A stretch of DNA of 64,000 nt from assembly GCF_014655955.1 (NCBI RefSeq), contig NZ_BNBO01000015.1, forward strand, positions 1-64,000. The letters run 5' to 3'. The position numbers and the translations under genes are program-made. This document shows positions 1 through 8,943 of the stretch, piece after piece. This stretch comes from Kitasatospora indigofera. GTDB taxonomy: Bacteria; Actinomycetota; Actinomycetes; Streptomycetales; Streptomycetaceae. The notes under the pieces are model-generated. The model saw only the letters and a program-made list of their open reading frames with translations, was not told the DNA's origin and did no database searches. Position 1 is the first letter of the stretch; each line of letters starts with the position of its first letter.

Positions 1-147
1 GGGGTGGGGGGTGGTGGGGAGGGGAGTGGGGTGGGGGGTGGTGGGGAGGGGAGTGGGGTGGGGGGTGGTGGGGAGGGGAGTGGGGTGGGGGGTGGTGGGG
101 AGGGGAGTGAGGTGGGAAGTGGGGTGGAGGGTGGTGGGGAGGGGGGT
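1..147. repeat. 27-bp in-frame tandem repeat inside cydCD
   Basis: Four identical 27-bp G-rich units occupy 1-27, 28-54, 55-81 and 82-108. A 12-bp partial unit and a degenerate fifth copy follow (to about 147). The unit length is a multiple of three, and on the minus strand each unit encodes the nine residues TPLPTTPHP. It begins at the window edge and may continue outside. Confidence 0.95.
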
Positions 148-1827
148 GGGGCTGGTTTGGCTGGTGGGGGTGCTCAGGTGGGTGTGGTGGTCGGCCACGG
201 CCAGGAGGGCGGGGCGGTGGGCGATCAGGAGGACGGTGCGGGTGGGGTCCTCGGCGAGGGTGCGGACGGCGGCGACCACGGCGGCCTCGCTCTCGCCGTC
301 CAGGTTGGCGGTGGGCTCGTCGAGCAGGACGAGGGGGCGGTCGGTGGCGAGCAGGGCGCGGGCCAGGGCGAGGCGCTGGCGCTGGCCCGCGGAGAGGCCG
401 GTGCCGCCTTCGCCGAGGGGGGTGTGGATGCCCCGGGGGAGGCGGGTGGTGAAGTCCAGGGCGTGGGCGGCGGCCAGGGCGGTGCGGACGTCCTCGTCGG
501 TGGCGGCCGGGGTGGTGAGGCGGACGTTGTCGGCGATGCTGCCGGCGAAGAGGTGGGGGCGCTGGGGGACCCAGGCGATCTGGCGGCGCCAGGTGGTGGG
601 GTCCAGGTCGGCGAGCCGGTGGGCGGTCCCGTCCGGGGTGGTCACGGTGACGGTCCCGGCGTCCGGGGTGGTGAGGCCGAGCAGGACGGAGAGCAGGGTG
701 CTCTTGCCGGCGCCGCTGGGGCCGGTCAGGGCGGTGGTGCTGCCCGGGGTGAGGGTGAGCGCGGCGTCCCGGAGGGCCGGTGCGGTGCGGCCCGGGTGGG
801 TGACGGTGAGGCCGGTGACGGTGAGGGTGGCGCCCGCCAGTGCCGGGGCCGGGGTGGTGCCGGTGGCCGGCAGCGGGGTCTCCAGGACCTGGAAGATCTC
901 GTCAGCGGCGGTCAGGCCCTCGATGCTGGAGTGGTAGAGGGCGCCGACCTGCCGGATCGGGAAGTAGACCTCCGGGGCGAGGATCAGGATCAGCAGGCCG
1001 GTCTCCAGGTCGAGCGTCCCGTCGACCAGCCGGAAGCCGATCGAGACGGCGACCAGCGCGACCGAGAGGGTGGAGAGCAGCTCCAGTGCGAAGGAGGAGA
1101 TGAAGGCGATCCGCAGGGTGCGCAGGGTGGCCCGGCGGTACTCGGCGGTGATCCGCCCGATCGTCTCGGCCTGGGCCTTGGCCCGGTTGAAGACCTTGAG
1201 CGTCGGCAGGCCGGCCACCACGTCCAGGAAGTGGTGCGAGAGCCGGGACAGCCCGGCCCACTGACGGTCCATCCGAGCCTGGGTGGCCATCCCGATCAGG
1301 GCCATGAAGAGCGGGATCAGCGGGAGGGTCCCGGCGATGATCGCGGCGGAGGTCCAGTCGGCGCCGACGATCCGCAGCAGCACCACGACCGGGACGACCA
1401 CGGCCAGCGCCAGCTGCGGCAGGTAGCGGGCGAAGTAGTCGTCCAGGGCGTCGACGCCCCGGGTCGCGAGGGTGGTGAGTTCGCCGGTGCGCCGGCCGGC
1501 GAGGTACGCCGGCCCGAGCGCGGTGGCGTGGTCGACCAGCCGGCGGCGCAGGGTGGACTTCACCCTGGCCACCGAGCGGTGCGCGGTCAGTTCGGTCAGC
1601 CAGGCGACCAGCGCCCGGCCGACGGCGGTGAGGGCGAGCAGCAGCAGCGGGCCGGTCAGCTCGTCGAGCCCGGCCCGCTGCTGGAAGCCGCGGACGACGA
1701 TCTCGGCGATCAGCCCCGCCTGGGCCACCACCAGGGCCGCGCCCGCCCCGCCGAGGATCACCGATCCGGCGAGGAAGGCGCGGGTCGTGCGGGCGTGGCC
1801 CAGCAGCCGGGGGTCGACGGGCTTCAC
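1..1827 (-). CDS. cydCD: CydCD-type ABC exporter (CydD half), 3' end outside the window
   Basis: Membrane ABC exporter needed for assembly of cytochrome bd; the family exports thiols (glutathione/cysteine in E. coli). Read on the minus strand from a GTG at 1827 (GGAG upstream), the first ~330 residues are a six-helix transmembrane domain. A nucleotide-binding domain follows with Walker A GPSGAGKST near residue 365, signature LSAGQRQR near 476 and Walker B VLLDEP near 497. The frame is still open at base 1 after 609 codons, where a Pro/Thr/His-rich repeat begins. In streptomycetes CydD and CydC are normally fused in one ~1150-residue protein, so the CydC half probably lies beyond the edge and the repeat would be the linker; that part is inference. 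It is the last gene of the cydA-cydB-cydCD operon, 100 bp after cydB. Confidence 0.93.
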   Translation of the reverse strand, partial: MKPVDPRLLGHARTTRAFLAGSVILGGAGAALVVAQAGLIAEIVVRGFQQRAGLDELTGPLLLLALTAVGRALVAWLTELTAHRSVARVKSTLRRRLVDHATALGPAYLAGRRTGELTTLATRGVDALDDYFARYLPQLALAVVVPVVVLLRIVGADWTSAAIIAGTLPLIPLFMALIGMATQARMDRQWAGLSRLSHHFLDVVAGLPTLKVFNRAKAQAETIGRITAEYRRATLRTLRIAFISSFALELLSTLSVALVAVSIGFRLVDGTLDLETGLLILILAPEVYFPIRQVGALYHSSIEGLTAADEIFQVLETPLPATGTTPAPALAGATLTVTGLTVTHPGRTAPALRDAALTLTPGSTTALTGPSGAGKSTLLSVLLGLTTPDAGTVTVTTPDGTAHRLADLDPTTWRRQIAWVPQRPHLFAGSIADNVRLTTPAATDEDVRTALAAAHALDFTTRLPRGIHTPLGEGGTGLSAGQRQRLALARALLATDRPLVLLDEPTANLDGESEAAVVAAVRTLAEDPTRTVLLIAHRPALLAVADHHTHLSTPTSQTSPTPLPTTLHPTSHLTPLPTTPHPTPLPTTPHPTPLPTTPHPTPLPTTPHP

Positions 1828-1850
1828 GACGGTTCTCCTTGGCGGTGCAA

Positions 1851-1892
1851 CGGGAGAGGGGATGCGGGAGAGGGGACGCGGGAGAGGGGACG
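1851..1892. repeat. 14-bp tandem repeat between cydB and cydCD
   Basis: Three head-to-tail copies of a 14-bp unit (cgggagaggggacg; the first copy ends atg) fill nearly half of the 100-bp gap between the cydB stop (1928) and the cydCD start (1827). The gap contains no other visible signal except the cydCD ribosome-binding site. Confidence 0.85.
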
Positions 1893-1927
1893 CGGACGGT
1901 GCTACGACCGGCCGGGGAGCGTTGGTG

Positions 1928-2953
<1,026 letters not shown>

Positions 2954-2966
2954 GGTCTCTCTGTCC

Positions 2967-4511
2967 TCAGTAGGCGAAGGCGAGTGGCTTGTCGGCGTCC
3001 TCGTCGGAGGACGGCCCGCCCAGCGTCGGGTCCTTGGCCGGGGGCCGCTCGGCGGTGTCCGGGCCGGCCTTGGCGTACTTGACCAGGAGCTTCACCTCGA
3101 CCACGGCGAGGATCGCGTACAGCAGGGTGAAGGTGCTGAGCGCGATCACCTGCGTCGTCACGCTGACGTTCGGCGACACCGCGTCGGCCGTCTTCATCAG
3201 CCCGAACACGGCCCACGGCTGACGGCCCATCTCGGTGAAGATCCAGCCGAAGCTGTTGGCGATCAGCGGGAACCCGAGGGTGACGATGCCGATCCGCCAG
3301 CTCCACCGGGTGAGGAAAGGCCCGAGTTCGCGGTGCGGGGTGAGCATCAGCTTCGGCACCTCGTCGTCCGCGGTGCGGTGCTCGGGCGCCAGGAATCTTC
3401 TCTTCCGGGTCGTCCAGAGTCCGAGCAGGCCGACCACGAAGGAGGTCATCCCGAAGCCGATCATGAGGCGGAAGCCCCAGTACGTGACGAAGATGTTGGG
3501 GATGTAGTCCTTGGGGTCGCCGCCGTACTTCGCGGCCTCGGCGGCGGCGGTGTCGTTGATGCCCGGCACCGGCGAGCTGAAGTTGCTGTTGGCGAGGAAG
3601 GACAGTATCCCCGGGATCTCCAGCTCGACCGAGTTGTGCCCCTCGTTCACGTTGCCGACCGCGAAGATCGAGAACGGCGCGGGGTCCTGGGTCTCCCAGA
3701 GCGCTTCGGCCGCCGCCATCTTCATCGGCTGCTGCCTGAACATCACCTTGGCCAGCTCGTCGCCGCTGAGCGCGCTGCCGAGACCGAAGATCACCGCCAG
3801 GACGAGCCCGAGCCGTAGCGAGGTCCGCATCACGGCGGTCCTCTTCGGGTCGGCCGTCTCCGGCTTGCGCTTGGCCCGCCAGAGGTGGAAGGAGGAGATG
3901 CCGATCACGAACGCCGCGCCGGTGAGGAAGGCGGCGGTGAGGGTGTGCAGGACGACGACCACGGCGGTGTCCTGGAACAGCACCCGCGCGATGTCGTTGA
4001 GCTGGGCCTTCCCGGTGGCCGGGTTCACCTCGTAGCCGACCGGGTGCTGCATCCAGGAGTTCGCCGCCAGGATGAAGTACGCCGAGAGGGCGGTGCCGAT
4101 GGCGACCATCCACATGCAGGCGGCGTGCAGCTTCTTCGGCAGCTTGTCCCAGCCGAAGATCCACAGCCCGATGAAGGTCGACTCGAAGAAGAAGGCGATC
4201 AGCGCCTCCATCGCCAGCGGGGCCCCGAACACGTCGCCGACGAAGCGCGAGTAGTCGGACCAGTTCATCCCGAACTGGAACTCCTGCACGATGCCGGTGA
4301 CCACGCCCATGGCGATGTTGATCAGGAAGAGCTTGCCCCAGAACTTGGTGGCGTGGAAGTACTTGTCCTTGCCCGTCCGCACCCAGGCGGTCTCCAGCCC
4401 GGCCACGATCGAGGCCAGGCTGATCGTCAGCGGGACGAAGAGGTAGTGGTAGACGGTGGTGATGCCGAACTGCCACCGCGCAATGGTCTCGTGAGCGACT
4501 GCTAGGTCCAC
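2967..4511 (-). CDS. cydA: Cytochrome bd quinol oxidase subunit I
   Basis: Catalytic subunit of cytochrome bd, which oxidises menaquinol and reduces oxygen with high affinity in the plasma membrane. The 514-residue protein has the haem b595 axial histidine in VYHYLFVPL (His22), a second haem histidine in VVLHTLTAAF (His189) and the conserved GRQPW motif near the C-terminal third. The quinol-binding Q loop is of the short type usual outside the enterobacteria. The GTG start at 4511 has a purine-rich GGAGAGAGGG just upstream. It heads the cydA-cydB-cydCD operon. A Rex-like palindrome lies about 95-120 bp upstream, consistent with induction when NADH rises under oxygen limitation. Confidence 0.97.
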   Translation of the reverse strand: MDLAVAHETIARWQFGITTVYHYLFVPLTISLASIVAGLETAWVRTGKDKYFHATKFWGKLFLINIAMGVVTGIVQEFQFGMNWSDYSRFVGDVFGAPLAMEALIAFFFESTFIGLWIFGWDKLPKKLHAACMWMVAIGTALSAYFILAANSWMQHPVGYEVNPATGKAQLNDIARVLFQDTAVVVVLHTLTAAFLTGAAFVIGISSFHLWRAKRKPETADPKRTAVMRTSLRLGLVLAVIFGLGSALSGDELAKVMFRQQPMKMAAAEALWETQDPAPFSIFAVGNVNEGHNSVELEIPGILSFLANSNFSSPVPGINDTAAAEAAKYGGDPKDYIPNIFVTYWGFRLMIGFGMTSFVVGLLGLWTTRKRRFLAPEHRTADDEVPKLMLTPHRELGPFLTRWSWRIGIVTLGFPLIANSFGWIFTEMGRQPWAVFGLMKTADAVSPNVSVTTQVIALSTFTLLYAILAVVEVKLLVKYAKAGPDTAERPPAKDPTLGGPSSDEDADKPLAFAY

Positions 4512-4606
4512 TTCGCCCTCTCTCCGGCAGGGATCCTTTTGATCACATAGCGGACAAACTTCATCTATAGCGACAGAGCATCACGTTGCCACGCAAGCTT
4601 GTCCGC

Positions 4607-4630
4607 TTGTGAACGTGAATACATTCACAA
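4607..4630. promoter_or_regulatory. Rex-like operator upstream of cydA
   Basis: GTGAATACATTCACAA at 4615-4630 contains GTGAA-N4-TTCAC, the core of the Streptomyces Rex operator consensus (TGTGAACNNNTTCACA, from memory). Directly adjoining at 4607-4614 is an extra half-site TTGTGAAC, so three half-sites lie in 24 bp. Rex is a redox (NADH/NAD+) sensing repressor that controls cydABCD in S. coelicolor. Placement upstream of cydA fits that role. Confidence 0.8.
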
Positions 4631-4685
4631 GGGCAGTATCCATCATACTTATGGAGCTGCCGCAAGGGGGGTGGGGGTAGCCGGT

Positions 4686-4731
4686 GAAGCACCCGACGGA
4701 GCACCCGACGGAGCACCCGGCGAAGCACCCG
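4686..4731. repeat. 12-bp tandem repeat
   Basis: About 3.8 copies of a 12-bp unit (ggagcacccgac, with gaag variants) lie in the intergenic region upstream of cydA. Every frame through it is open, which makes long spurious reading frames here; none is supported as a gene. Confidence 0.85.
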
Positions 4732-4871
4732 TGGGGCGGCCGGGACCCGGACGGTCGGGCGCGCGCGGGCCGGGACCGGGGCAGGCGCGCCCGGGTTCGC
4801 CGTCGCTGCTTCCCTGCCCCTGCCCTGCCGCTGTCCCGGCCAGTGTGCGCAGCGGCCTCCGCGCCCCACAA

Positions 4872-5201
4872 TCAGCAGCCGGTCGGCCCCGGCGGACGTT
4901 TTGGACGATCAGGCGCTTGACACCGCCCGCCCGTCGCCAGGGCGGCACTCCCCCAGCAACCCCAGAACCGGCCGGACGGGAAGTGCGCGCCCCAGCGCCG
5001 GGCCGTACCCAGTGCCGCCCAGGCGGCCACCTGACGGTGGGGATCCGGCGGCAGCCGGCCGCAGAGATGGTGAGCCCGGCAGGACCACACCTCGGCCCCC
5101 AGCTCCAGGAGGAGGCCGGCCGCGGCGCTCGGCACGCAGAGCCCGACGCCCCCGGGACCCGCGGGACCGCCGAGGCCGCCCCGGTCAGACGTGCGGGCCA
5201 T
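4872..5201 (-). CDS. Small hypothetical protein, Cys/His/Trp-rich
   Basis: A possible 109-residue protein whose ATG (5199-5201) lies inside the end of the preceding minus-strand gene, overlapping it by 17 bp. Its middle part (residues ~20-85) reads like real protein, with LLLELGAEVWSC and HHLCGRLPPDPH, and most third codon positions are G or C. The last ~20 residues look non-coding. I do not recognise a family. Sitting next to another small protein and an XRE/DUF397 pair suggests one of the small accessory genes that often accompany such pairs in streptomycetes. It may be real, truncated or chance. Confidence 0.4.
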   Translation of the reverse strand: MARTSDRGGLGGPAGPGGVGLCVPSAAAGLLLELGAEVWSCRAHHLCGRLPPDPHRQVAAWAALGTARRWGAHFPSGRFWGCWGSAALATGGRCQAPDRPKRPPGPTGC

Positions 5202-5526
5202 CGATCCATCGGGGCTCGACGTCCCATTCCACCCCGCCGGACACCGGCCGGAGGAAGACCGCGTTGCCGAGGCGCCCCATGAAGACCCCCGGCCGCCCGC
5301 TGAGCACGTCGCGGACGGTCTCGCCCACCCGGCGCGGAACGTACGGCACCGCCGGCGGCCGCACCCGGGCGGCGTCCACGGACCCGATCACCGGGTACGG
5401 GCTCACGAGTCTCAGCCCCGCCTCGGGCCGGCCGCCGCAGTCCATCGGGCAGCGGCACTCGGCCAGGTGCCGGTCGTTCAGCGGGTCCGGGGTCGAGTCG
5501 TCGGCCCCGGACTGAATGCTCGTCAT
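5185..5526 (-). CDS. Hypothetical protein beside the XRE/DUF397 pair
   Basis: A 113-residue protein of unknown function, divergent from the XRE regulator. The ATG at 5526 is preceded by CAGGAG with 7-bp spacing, which is the reason for choosing it over longer upstream options. A short Cys cluster, CRCPMDCGG, lies near residue 26, and a compact C-terminal part ends VEWDVEPRWIDGPHV. No membrane segment or signal peptide is seen. The shared 126-bp promoter region with the XRE gene suggests that regulator may control it. Confidence 0.65.
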   Translation of the reverse strand: MTSIQSGADDSTPDPLNDRHLAECRCPMDCGGRPEAGLRLVSPYPVIGSVDAARVRPPAVPYVPRRVGETVRDVLSGRPGVFMGRLGNAVFLRPVSGGVEWDVEPRWIDGPHV

Positions 5527-5652
5527 GGTCGTTGCTCCTGGAAGTACTTGACGGTCATCACCGTCCGTACTCCAAGCGTCGCCCTGCGCAGCTACGCTGG
5601 GGAAGTCCGACCGTGTTCCACGACCGGACGGGGAACACGAAGGAGCCACCGG

Positions 5653-6492
5653 ATGGTCTTCAAGGGACGTGACCTCCACCCGGAACGATCCGCCCGGGAC
5701 CTCTACGGCGCCGAGATCCGCCGGCACCGCCTGAGAGCGGACGGGATGTCGCTGGCGAGACTGGCGGCGATTCTGAACTTCTCCAAGGCCCATCTGAGCC
5801 GGATCGAGACGGCCGAGTCCGCCCCGCCCCGGGGACTGTCCGAGAAGCTGGACGCCGTCTTCGGCACCGAGGGCCTGTTCATCGGGCTCTATCCGCTGGC
5901 ACGGGCGCAGGAGTTCCCGGACAAGTACCGCCGGTTCATGGAGCTGGCTGCTCAGGCGCTGATCCACGAGAGCTGCACCATCACCGTGCCGGGCTTGCTG
6001 CAGACGCCCGACTTCGCCCGGGCGTCCTTGCGTTCCGGTGATCCGCATGCCACCGAACAGGAAATCGAGGACAAGCTCACCGCTCGCCTCAACCACCAGC
6101 GGCGAGTGCACGGCGACGCCCCCGCACGCTACTGGTTCATCCTGGACGAGGCCGCCCTGCGCCGCCCGGTCGGCGGACCCAGTACGACGGTCATGCAGCT
6201 CGCCGCCCTGCTCGACGCCGGACGTCCGTCTCATGTCACCATCCAGGTGCTGCCCTTCTCCGCCGGAGAACACGGCGAGATGGGCGGCTCGCTCACCTTG
6301 CTCACGCTGCCGACCCGGGCCACCGTGGCCTATCTGGAAGGCAGCCGCTCAGGGGTACTTGAGGACGACCCGGAGAAGGTGGCGAAGCTCCGGGAGTCAT
6401 ACGATCTGCTCAGGGCCCAGGCCCTGTCGCCCCGGGACTCGGCGGTGATGATCAGAGCGGCGATGGAGGAGCACGAACGCCATGCGACCTGA
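5653..6492 (+). CDS. XRE-family regulator with C-terminal DUF5753
   Basis: A 279-residue DNA-binding regulator of the large Streptomyces family that pairs with DUF397 proteins (BldB-like/WhiJ-like systems). Residues ~22-75 form a helix-turn-helix (MSLARLAAILNFSKAHLSRIE). The remainder is the DUF5753 domain, including ESCTITVPGLLQTPDFARA and VTIQVLPFSAGEHG. The start at 5653 is supported by AAGGAG 8 bp upstream. It overlaps the downstream DUF397 gene by 11 bp, so the two are translationally coupled. Family members act in development and antibiotic control; the specific target here is unknown. Confidence 0.93.
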   Translation: MVFKGRDLHPERSARDLYGAEIRRHRLRADGMSLARLAAILNFSKAHLSRIETAESAPPRGLSEKLDAVFGTEGLFIGLYPLARAQEFPDKYRRFMELAAQALIHESCTITVPGLLQTPDFARASLRSGDPHATEQEIEDKLTARLNHQRRVHGDAPARYWFILDEAALRRPVGGPSTTVMQLAALLDAGRPSHVTIQVLPFSAGEHGEMGGSLTLLTLPTRATVAYLEGSRSGVLEDDPEKVAKLRESYDLLRAQALSPRDSAVMIRAAMEEHERHAT

Positions 6493-6685
6493 CACCGAGC
6501 CCGCCCGCTGGCGCAAGAGCAGCCACAGCAACAACGACGGCGGCGACTGCATCGAGGTCGACGACGCCAACCCCGGCCGTGTCCGCGACTCCAAGGACCC
6601 GCACGGTCCGGTCCTGGCCTTCAGTCCCGTGGCGCTGAACGCCTTCGTACGGGCCGTGGCGGCCGGGGAGTTCGACGGGGTGTGA
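6482..6685 (+). CDS. DUF397 protein
   Basis: A 67-residue DUF397 protein with the family hallmark WRKSSHSNNDGGDCIEV, then VRDSKDPHGPVL and a C-terminal FVRAV. It overlaps the end of the XRE gene and is the usual small partner, probably modulating that regulator by direct binding (inference from the WhiJ-type systems). Length is normal. Confidence 0.93.
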   Translation: MRPDTEPARWRKSSHSNNDGGDCIEVDDANPGRVRDSKDPHGPVLAFSPVALNAFVRAVAAGEFDGV

Positions 6686-6778
6686 CCCGCGGAAGCGTTT
6701 CCTGACCGAGTCTCACCTCACTCGCCGGGGCGGACGGGCGTCCCGCCCTTCCACCACCGGCCGACCCGATCGGCGGCC

Positions 6779-7282
6779 ATGACCGTCTTCCGCTGCGCGC
6801 GCTGCGGTGCCCGGCTCTCCGAGGACCTGACGGCGTTGGCCGCCGTGCCGGCGAAGCCCGCTCACCGGCACGTCGGCGGCGAGGCGCGGCGGGCGCCGTC
6901 CACCGTGCCGCGCGGGCACTACGCGGTCGACCCGGATCCGTGGGGAGCGCCCTACCTCCCGCTCGGCGGGCGGGAGGGTGCGCGGCCGGCCGGGAGGCAG
7001 GGGCTCCTGGTGGGCGGCGGGTCGCTGACCTCGGCGGGTCCCCGGAACACCGTCCTCGTCCACCCCGAGGACGTGATGGGGCTGGAGCCGCTGCCCGGCG
7101 GCGAGAACGGCGGCGGGTGCTGCGGACCGACCGGGACGGAGGGCCCCAACCGGGCCTGTTCCTGCGGCGTCCGCCTCGCCACCCTCTCGGCGGACTGTCT
7201 CGGCCCGTACGAGCTGCACCTGGATCCGGTCCGGGTGTACGCCGTCGGAGGGGCGGGGCCGCCCCCGGCCGACGTGGCGTGA
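6779..7282 (+). CDS. Hypothetical protein with N-terminal CxxC knuckle
   Basis: A 167-residue protein that opens MTVFRCARCGARLSEDL, a zinc-ribbon-like CxxC. A second Cys group, GGGCCGPTG and CSCGVRLAT, lies near residues 120-140, so one structural zinc site is plausible. The C-terminus reads DCLGPYELHLDPVRVY. No catalytic motif is recognised. Proteins with this opening recur in streptomycete genomes with no assigned function (from memory). It stands alone, 93 bp after the DUF397 gene. Confidence 0.75.
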   Translation: MTVFRCARCGARLSEDLTALAAVPAKPAHRHVGGEARRAPSTVPRGHYAVDPDPWGAPYLPLGGREGARPAGRQGLLVGGGSLTSAGPRNTVLVHPEDVMGLEPLPGGENGGGCCGPTGTEGPNRACSCGVRLATLSADCLGPYELHLDPVRVYAVGGAGPPPADVA

Positions 7283-7310
7283 CATCACCCGGCGCGGATT
7301 GGCGCAGGAC

Positions 7311-7487
7311 TGGTGCCACGTGGTGCCACATGGCACCACAGAAGGCCCGCGGGGCACCACCGACACGCATGGTGCCACATTCAGCCGACTAGGCGCCAGC
7401 CTGTTTCCGCAGGCCAGAGGCGTAACCGTCGAATCCGTGGCGATGATGCCACCTCGGGGCTTGCGTGTGGCACCACTGTGGTGCCAC
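7311..7487. promoter_or_regulatory. Cluster of TGGTGCCAC operator half-sites
   Basis: The motif TGGTGCCAC or its complement occurs at 7311-7319, 7321-7329, 7331-7339, 7352-7360 (one mismatch), 7370-7378, 7467-7475 and 7479-7487. Two form inverted repeats: GTGGTGCCA-CA-TGGCACCAC (7320-7339) and GTGGCACCA-CTG-TGGTGCCAC (7467-7487). The latter ends 9 bp before the ATG of the HicB-like gene. The density and symmetry point to an operator array, most simply for autoregulation by that ribbon-helix-helix protein. Confidence 0.75.
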
Positions 7488-7496
7488 TATGGCGTC

Positions 7497-8015
7497 ATGG
7501 ACCTCACCCCGTATGTCGACACCCTTCGCCGTGAACTCGCGGTGGCCGCCGAGGCCGGCGGCGACGAAGCCCGTGAGCTGGCCGAGAGGCTCACCGCTCC
7601 GCTGGAGTCGGCAACCCGGTTGACCATGCTCAACGTGCTCTCCGCCGCCATGGACGAGATCACCCGGGAGCTGGCCCCCGGCTCGGTGGACGTCCGGCTG
7701 CGAGGGCTCGACCCGGACTTCGTGGTGACGCTGCCGCCCACCGAGGGCGGTGTCCCGGCGGGGCCGGCCGCACCCGTCGAGCCGCTCCGGGCGCAGGCGC
7801 CCGCCGAGGGCGACGAGAGCGGCACCGCCCGGGTCAACCTGCGCCTGCCGGCCCATCTCAAGGCGCGCGCGGAGGAGGCCGCCGGCCACGAGGGCCTGTC
7901 GGTCAACGCCTGGCTGGTGCGGGCCGTGGCGACCGCGGTCGAGGGCGGCGCCCGGCCGCGCACGACGGAGAAGAGCCAGCAGCTCGGACAGAGCTTCACG
8001 GGCTGGGTGCGCTGA
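7497..8015 (+). CDS. Ribbon-helix-helix regulator, HicB-antitoxin-like
   Basis: A 172-residue protein whose C-terminal part (~residues 118-155) is an Arc/CopG/HicB-type ribbon-helix-helix: RVNLRLPAHLKARAEEAA, then GLSVNAWLVRAV. The N-terminal ~80 residues are helical (MDLTPYVDTLRRELAVAAE) and probably the HicB-like or dimer part. No hicA toxin gene lies on either side, so it is likely a transcriptional regulator rather than half of a toxin-antitoxin pair. No Shine-Dalgarno sequence is visible before the ATG, because the space is taken by an inverted repeat. It is the first gene of an operon with a DUF4097 protein and an ABC exporter. Confidence 0.85.
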   Translation: MDLTPYVDTLRRELAVAAEAGGDEARELAERLTAPLESATRLTMLNVLSAAMDEITRELAPGSVDVRLRGLDPDFVVTLPPTEGGVPAGPAAPVEPLRAQAPAEGDESGTARVNLRLPAHLKARAEEAAGHEGLSVNAWLVRAVATAVEGGARPRTTEKSQQLGQSFTGWVR

Positions 8016-8097
8016 CCGCAGCCCCGCCCGCCCCCTTCACCCTTCACCACGTCCCACCAGCGGGGACGCCCCACGGACTCATGAGGACGGTACTGCC

Positions 8098-8943
8098 ATG
8101 CCTTCTTTCGACACTCCAGACCCGATCTCGGCCATCGCGCACGTGGAGGCCGGCTCCATCCAGTTCACCGCGGGCGACCGCGCCGACACCGTCGTCGAGG
8201 TGCGGGCGCGCGACCCGAAGCGGGACCAGGACGTCCGGGCGGCCGACCAGACCGAGGTCACGTACTCGGGCGGCACCCTGACCGTCCGGACGCCCAAGCA
8301 GCGCTACCTGTTCGGCCGGACCGGCACCGTCGACGTGACGGTCGAGCTGCCCACCGGCTCACGCGTCGACGTGTCGGGCTCCTGGGCCCAGGTGCTCGGC
8401 GAGGGGCGGCTCGGCGAGGTCCGGGTGAAGACCTCGTCCGGTGACGTTCGCCTCGACACGACCGGTCCGCTGAAGCTGACCGCCTCGCACGGCTCCATCA
8501 CGGTGGACCGGATCGAGGGCGCGGCCGAGATCACCACCAGCTCCGGCAGCCTGCGGGTCGGGCTCGTCGAGGGTTCCGCCGTCCTGAAGAACTCGCACGG
8601 CTCCACCACCGTGGGTGCCGCGGTCGGGGAGCTGCGGGTGAGCGGCGCCAACGGCGACATCAGCATCACCCGCGCCGAGGGCTCGGTCGTCGCCACCACC
8701 GCGCACGGCACCCTGCGGGTGGGCGAGGTGGCCCGCGGCACCGTCCAGCTGGAGACCTCCTACGGCGCCATCGAGGTCGGCATCCGCAAGGGCACGGCCG
8801 CCTGGCTCGACGTCAGCTCCGGCTCCGGCCAGGTGCGCAACACGCTCAGCGCGTCCGAGAGCCCGGAGGAGAGCGAGGACACCGTCCGGGTCCGCGCCCG
8901 CACCCGGCACGGCAACATCGACATCCTGCGCACCAAGGCCTGA
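8098..8943 (+). CDS. DUF4097 beta-repeat protein
   Basis: A 281-residue DUF4097 (adhesin-like/YvlB-type) protein made of repeated short beta strands with alternating GxI/GxLRV patterns such as VKTSSGDVRLDTTG, ASHGSITVDRIEG and TSSGSLRVGLVEG, forming a beta-solenoid. There is no signal peptide or membrane helix, so it is probably cytoplasmic. Start chosen at 8098 for the GAGGA upstream. It lies 82 bp after the HicB-like gene and 69 bp before the ABC ATPase. DUF4097 proteins often sit in regulator/exporter operons, with unknown function. Confidence 0.9.
   Translation: MPSFDTPDPISAIAHVEAGSIQFTAGDRADTVVEVRARDPKRDQDVRAADQTEVTYSGGTLTVRTPKQRYLFGRTGTVDVTVELPTGSRVDVSGSWAQVLGEGRLGEVRVKTSSGDVRLDTTGPLKLTASHGSITVDRIEGAAEITTSSGSLRVGLVEGSAVLKNSHGSTTVGAAVGELRVSGANGDISITRAEGSVVATTAHGTLRVGEVARGTVQLETSYGAIEVGIRKGTAAWLDVSSGSGQVRNTLSASESPEESEDTVRVRARTRHGNIDILRTKA

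Larger units (their letters stand above)
4512..4871. other. cydA upstream region
   Basis: This 360-bp stretch has no convincing gene. It holds the cydA leader, the Rex-like site and a 12-bp tandem repeat. The AT-rich part (4540-4650) contrasts with the rest and is where the cydA promoter should lie. Confidence 0.6.

Noticed and set aside
1..147. Left-edge G-rich repeat as telomere or CRISPR-like sequence
   Set aside because: The unit is 27 bp with no spacers and continues the cydCD reading frame; it is a coding minisatellite.
7497..8015. HicAB toxin-antitoxin system
   Set aside because: Only a HicB-like/RHH protein is present; no HicA double-stranded-RNA-binding toxin frame lies before or after it.
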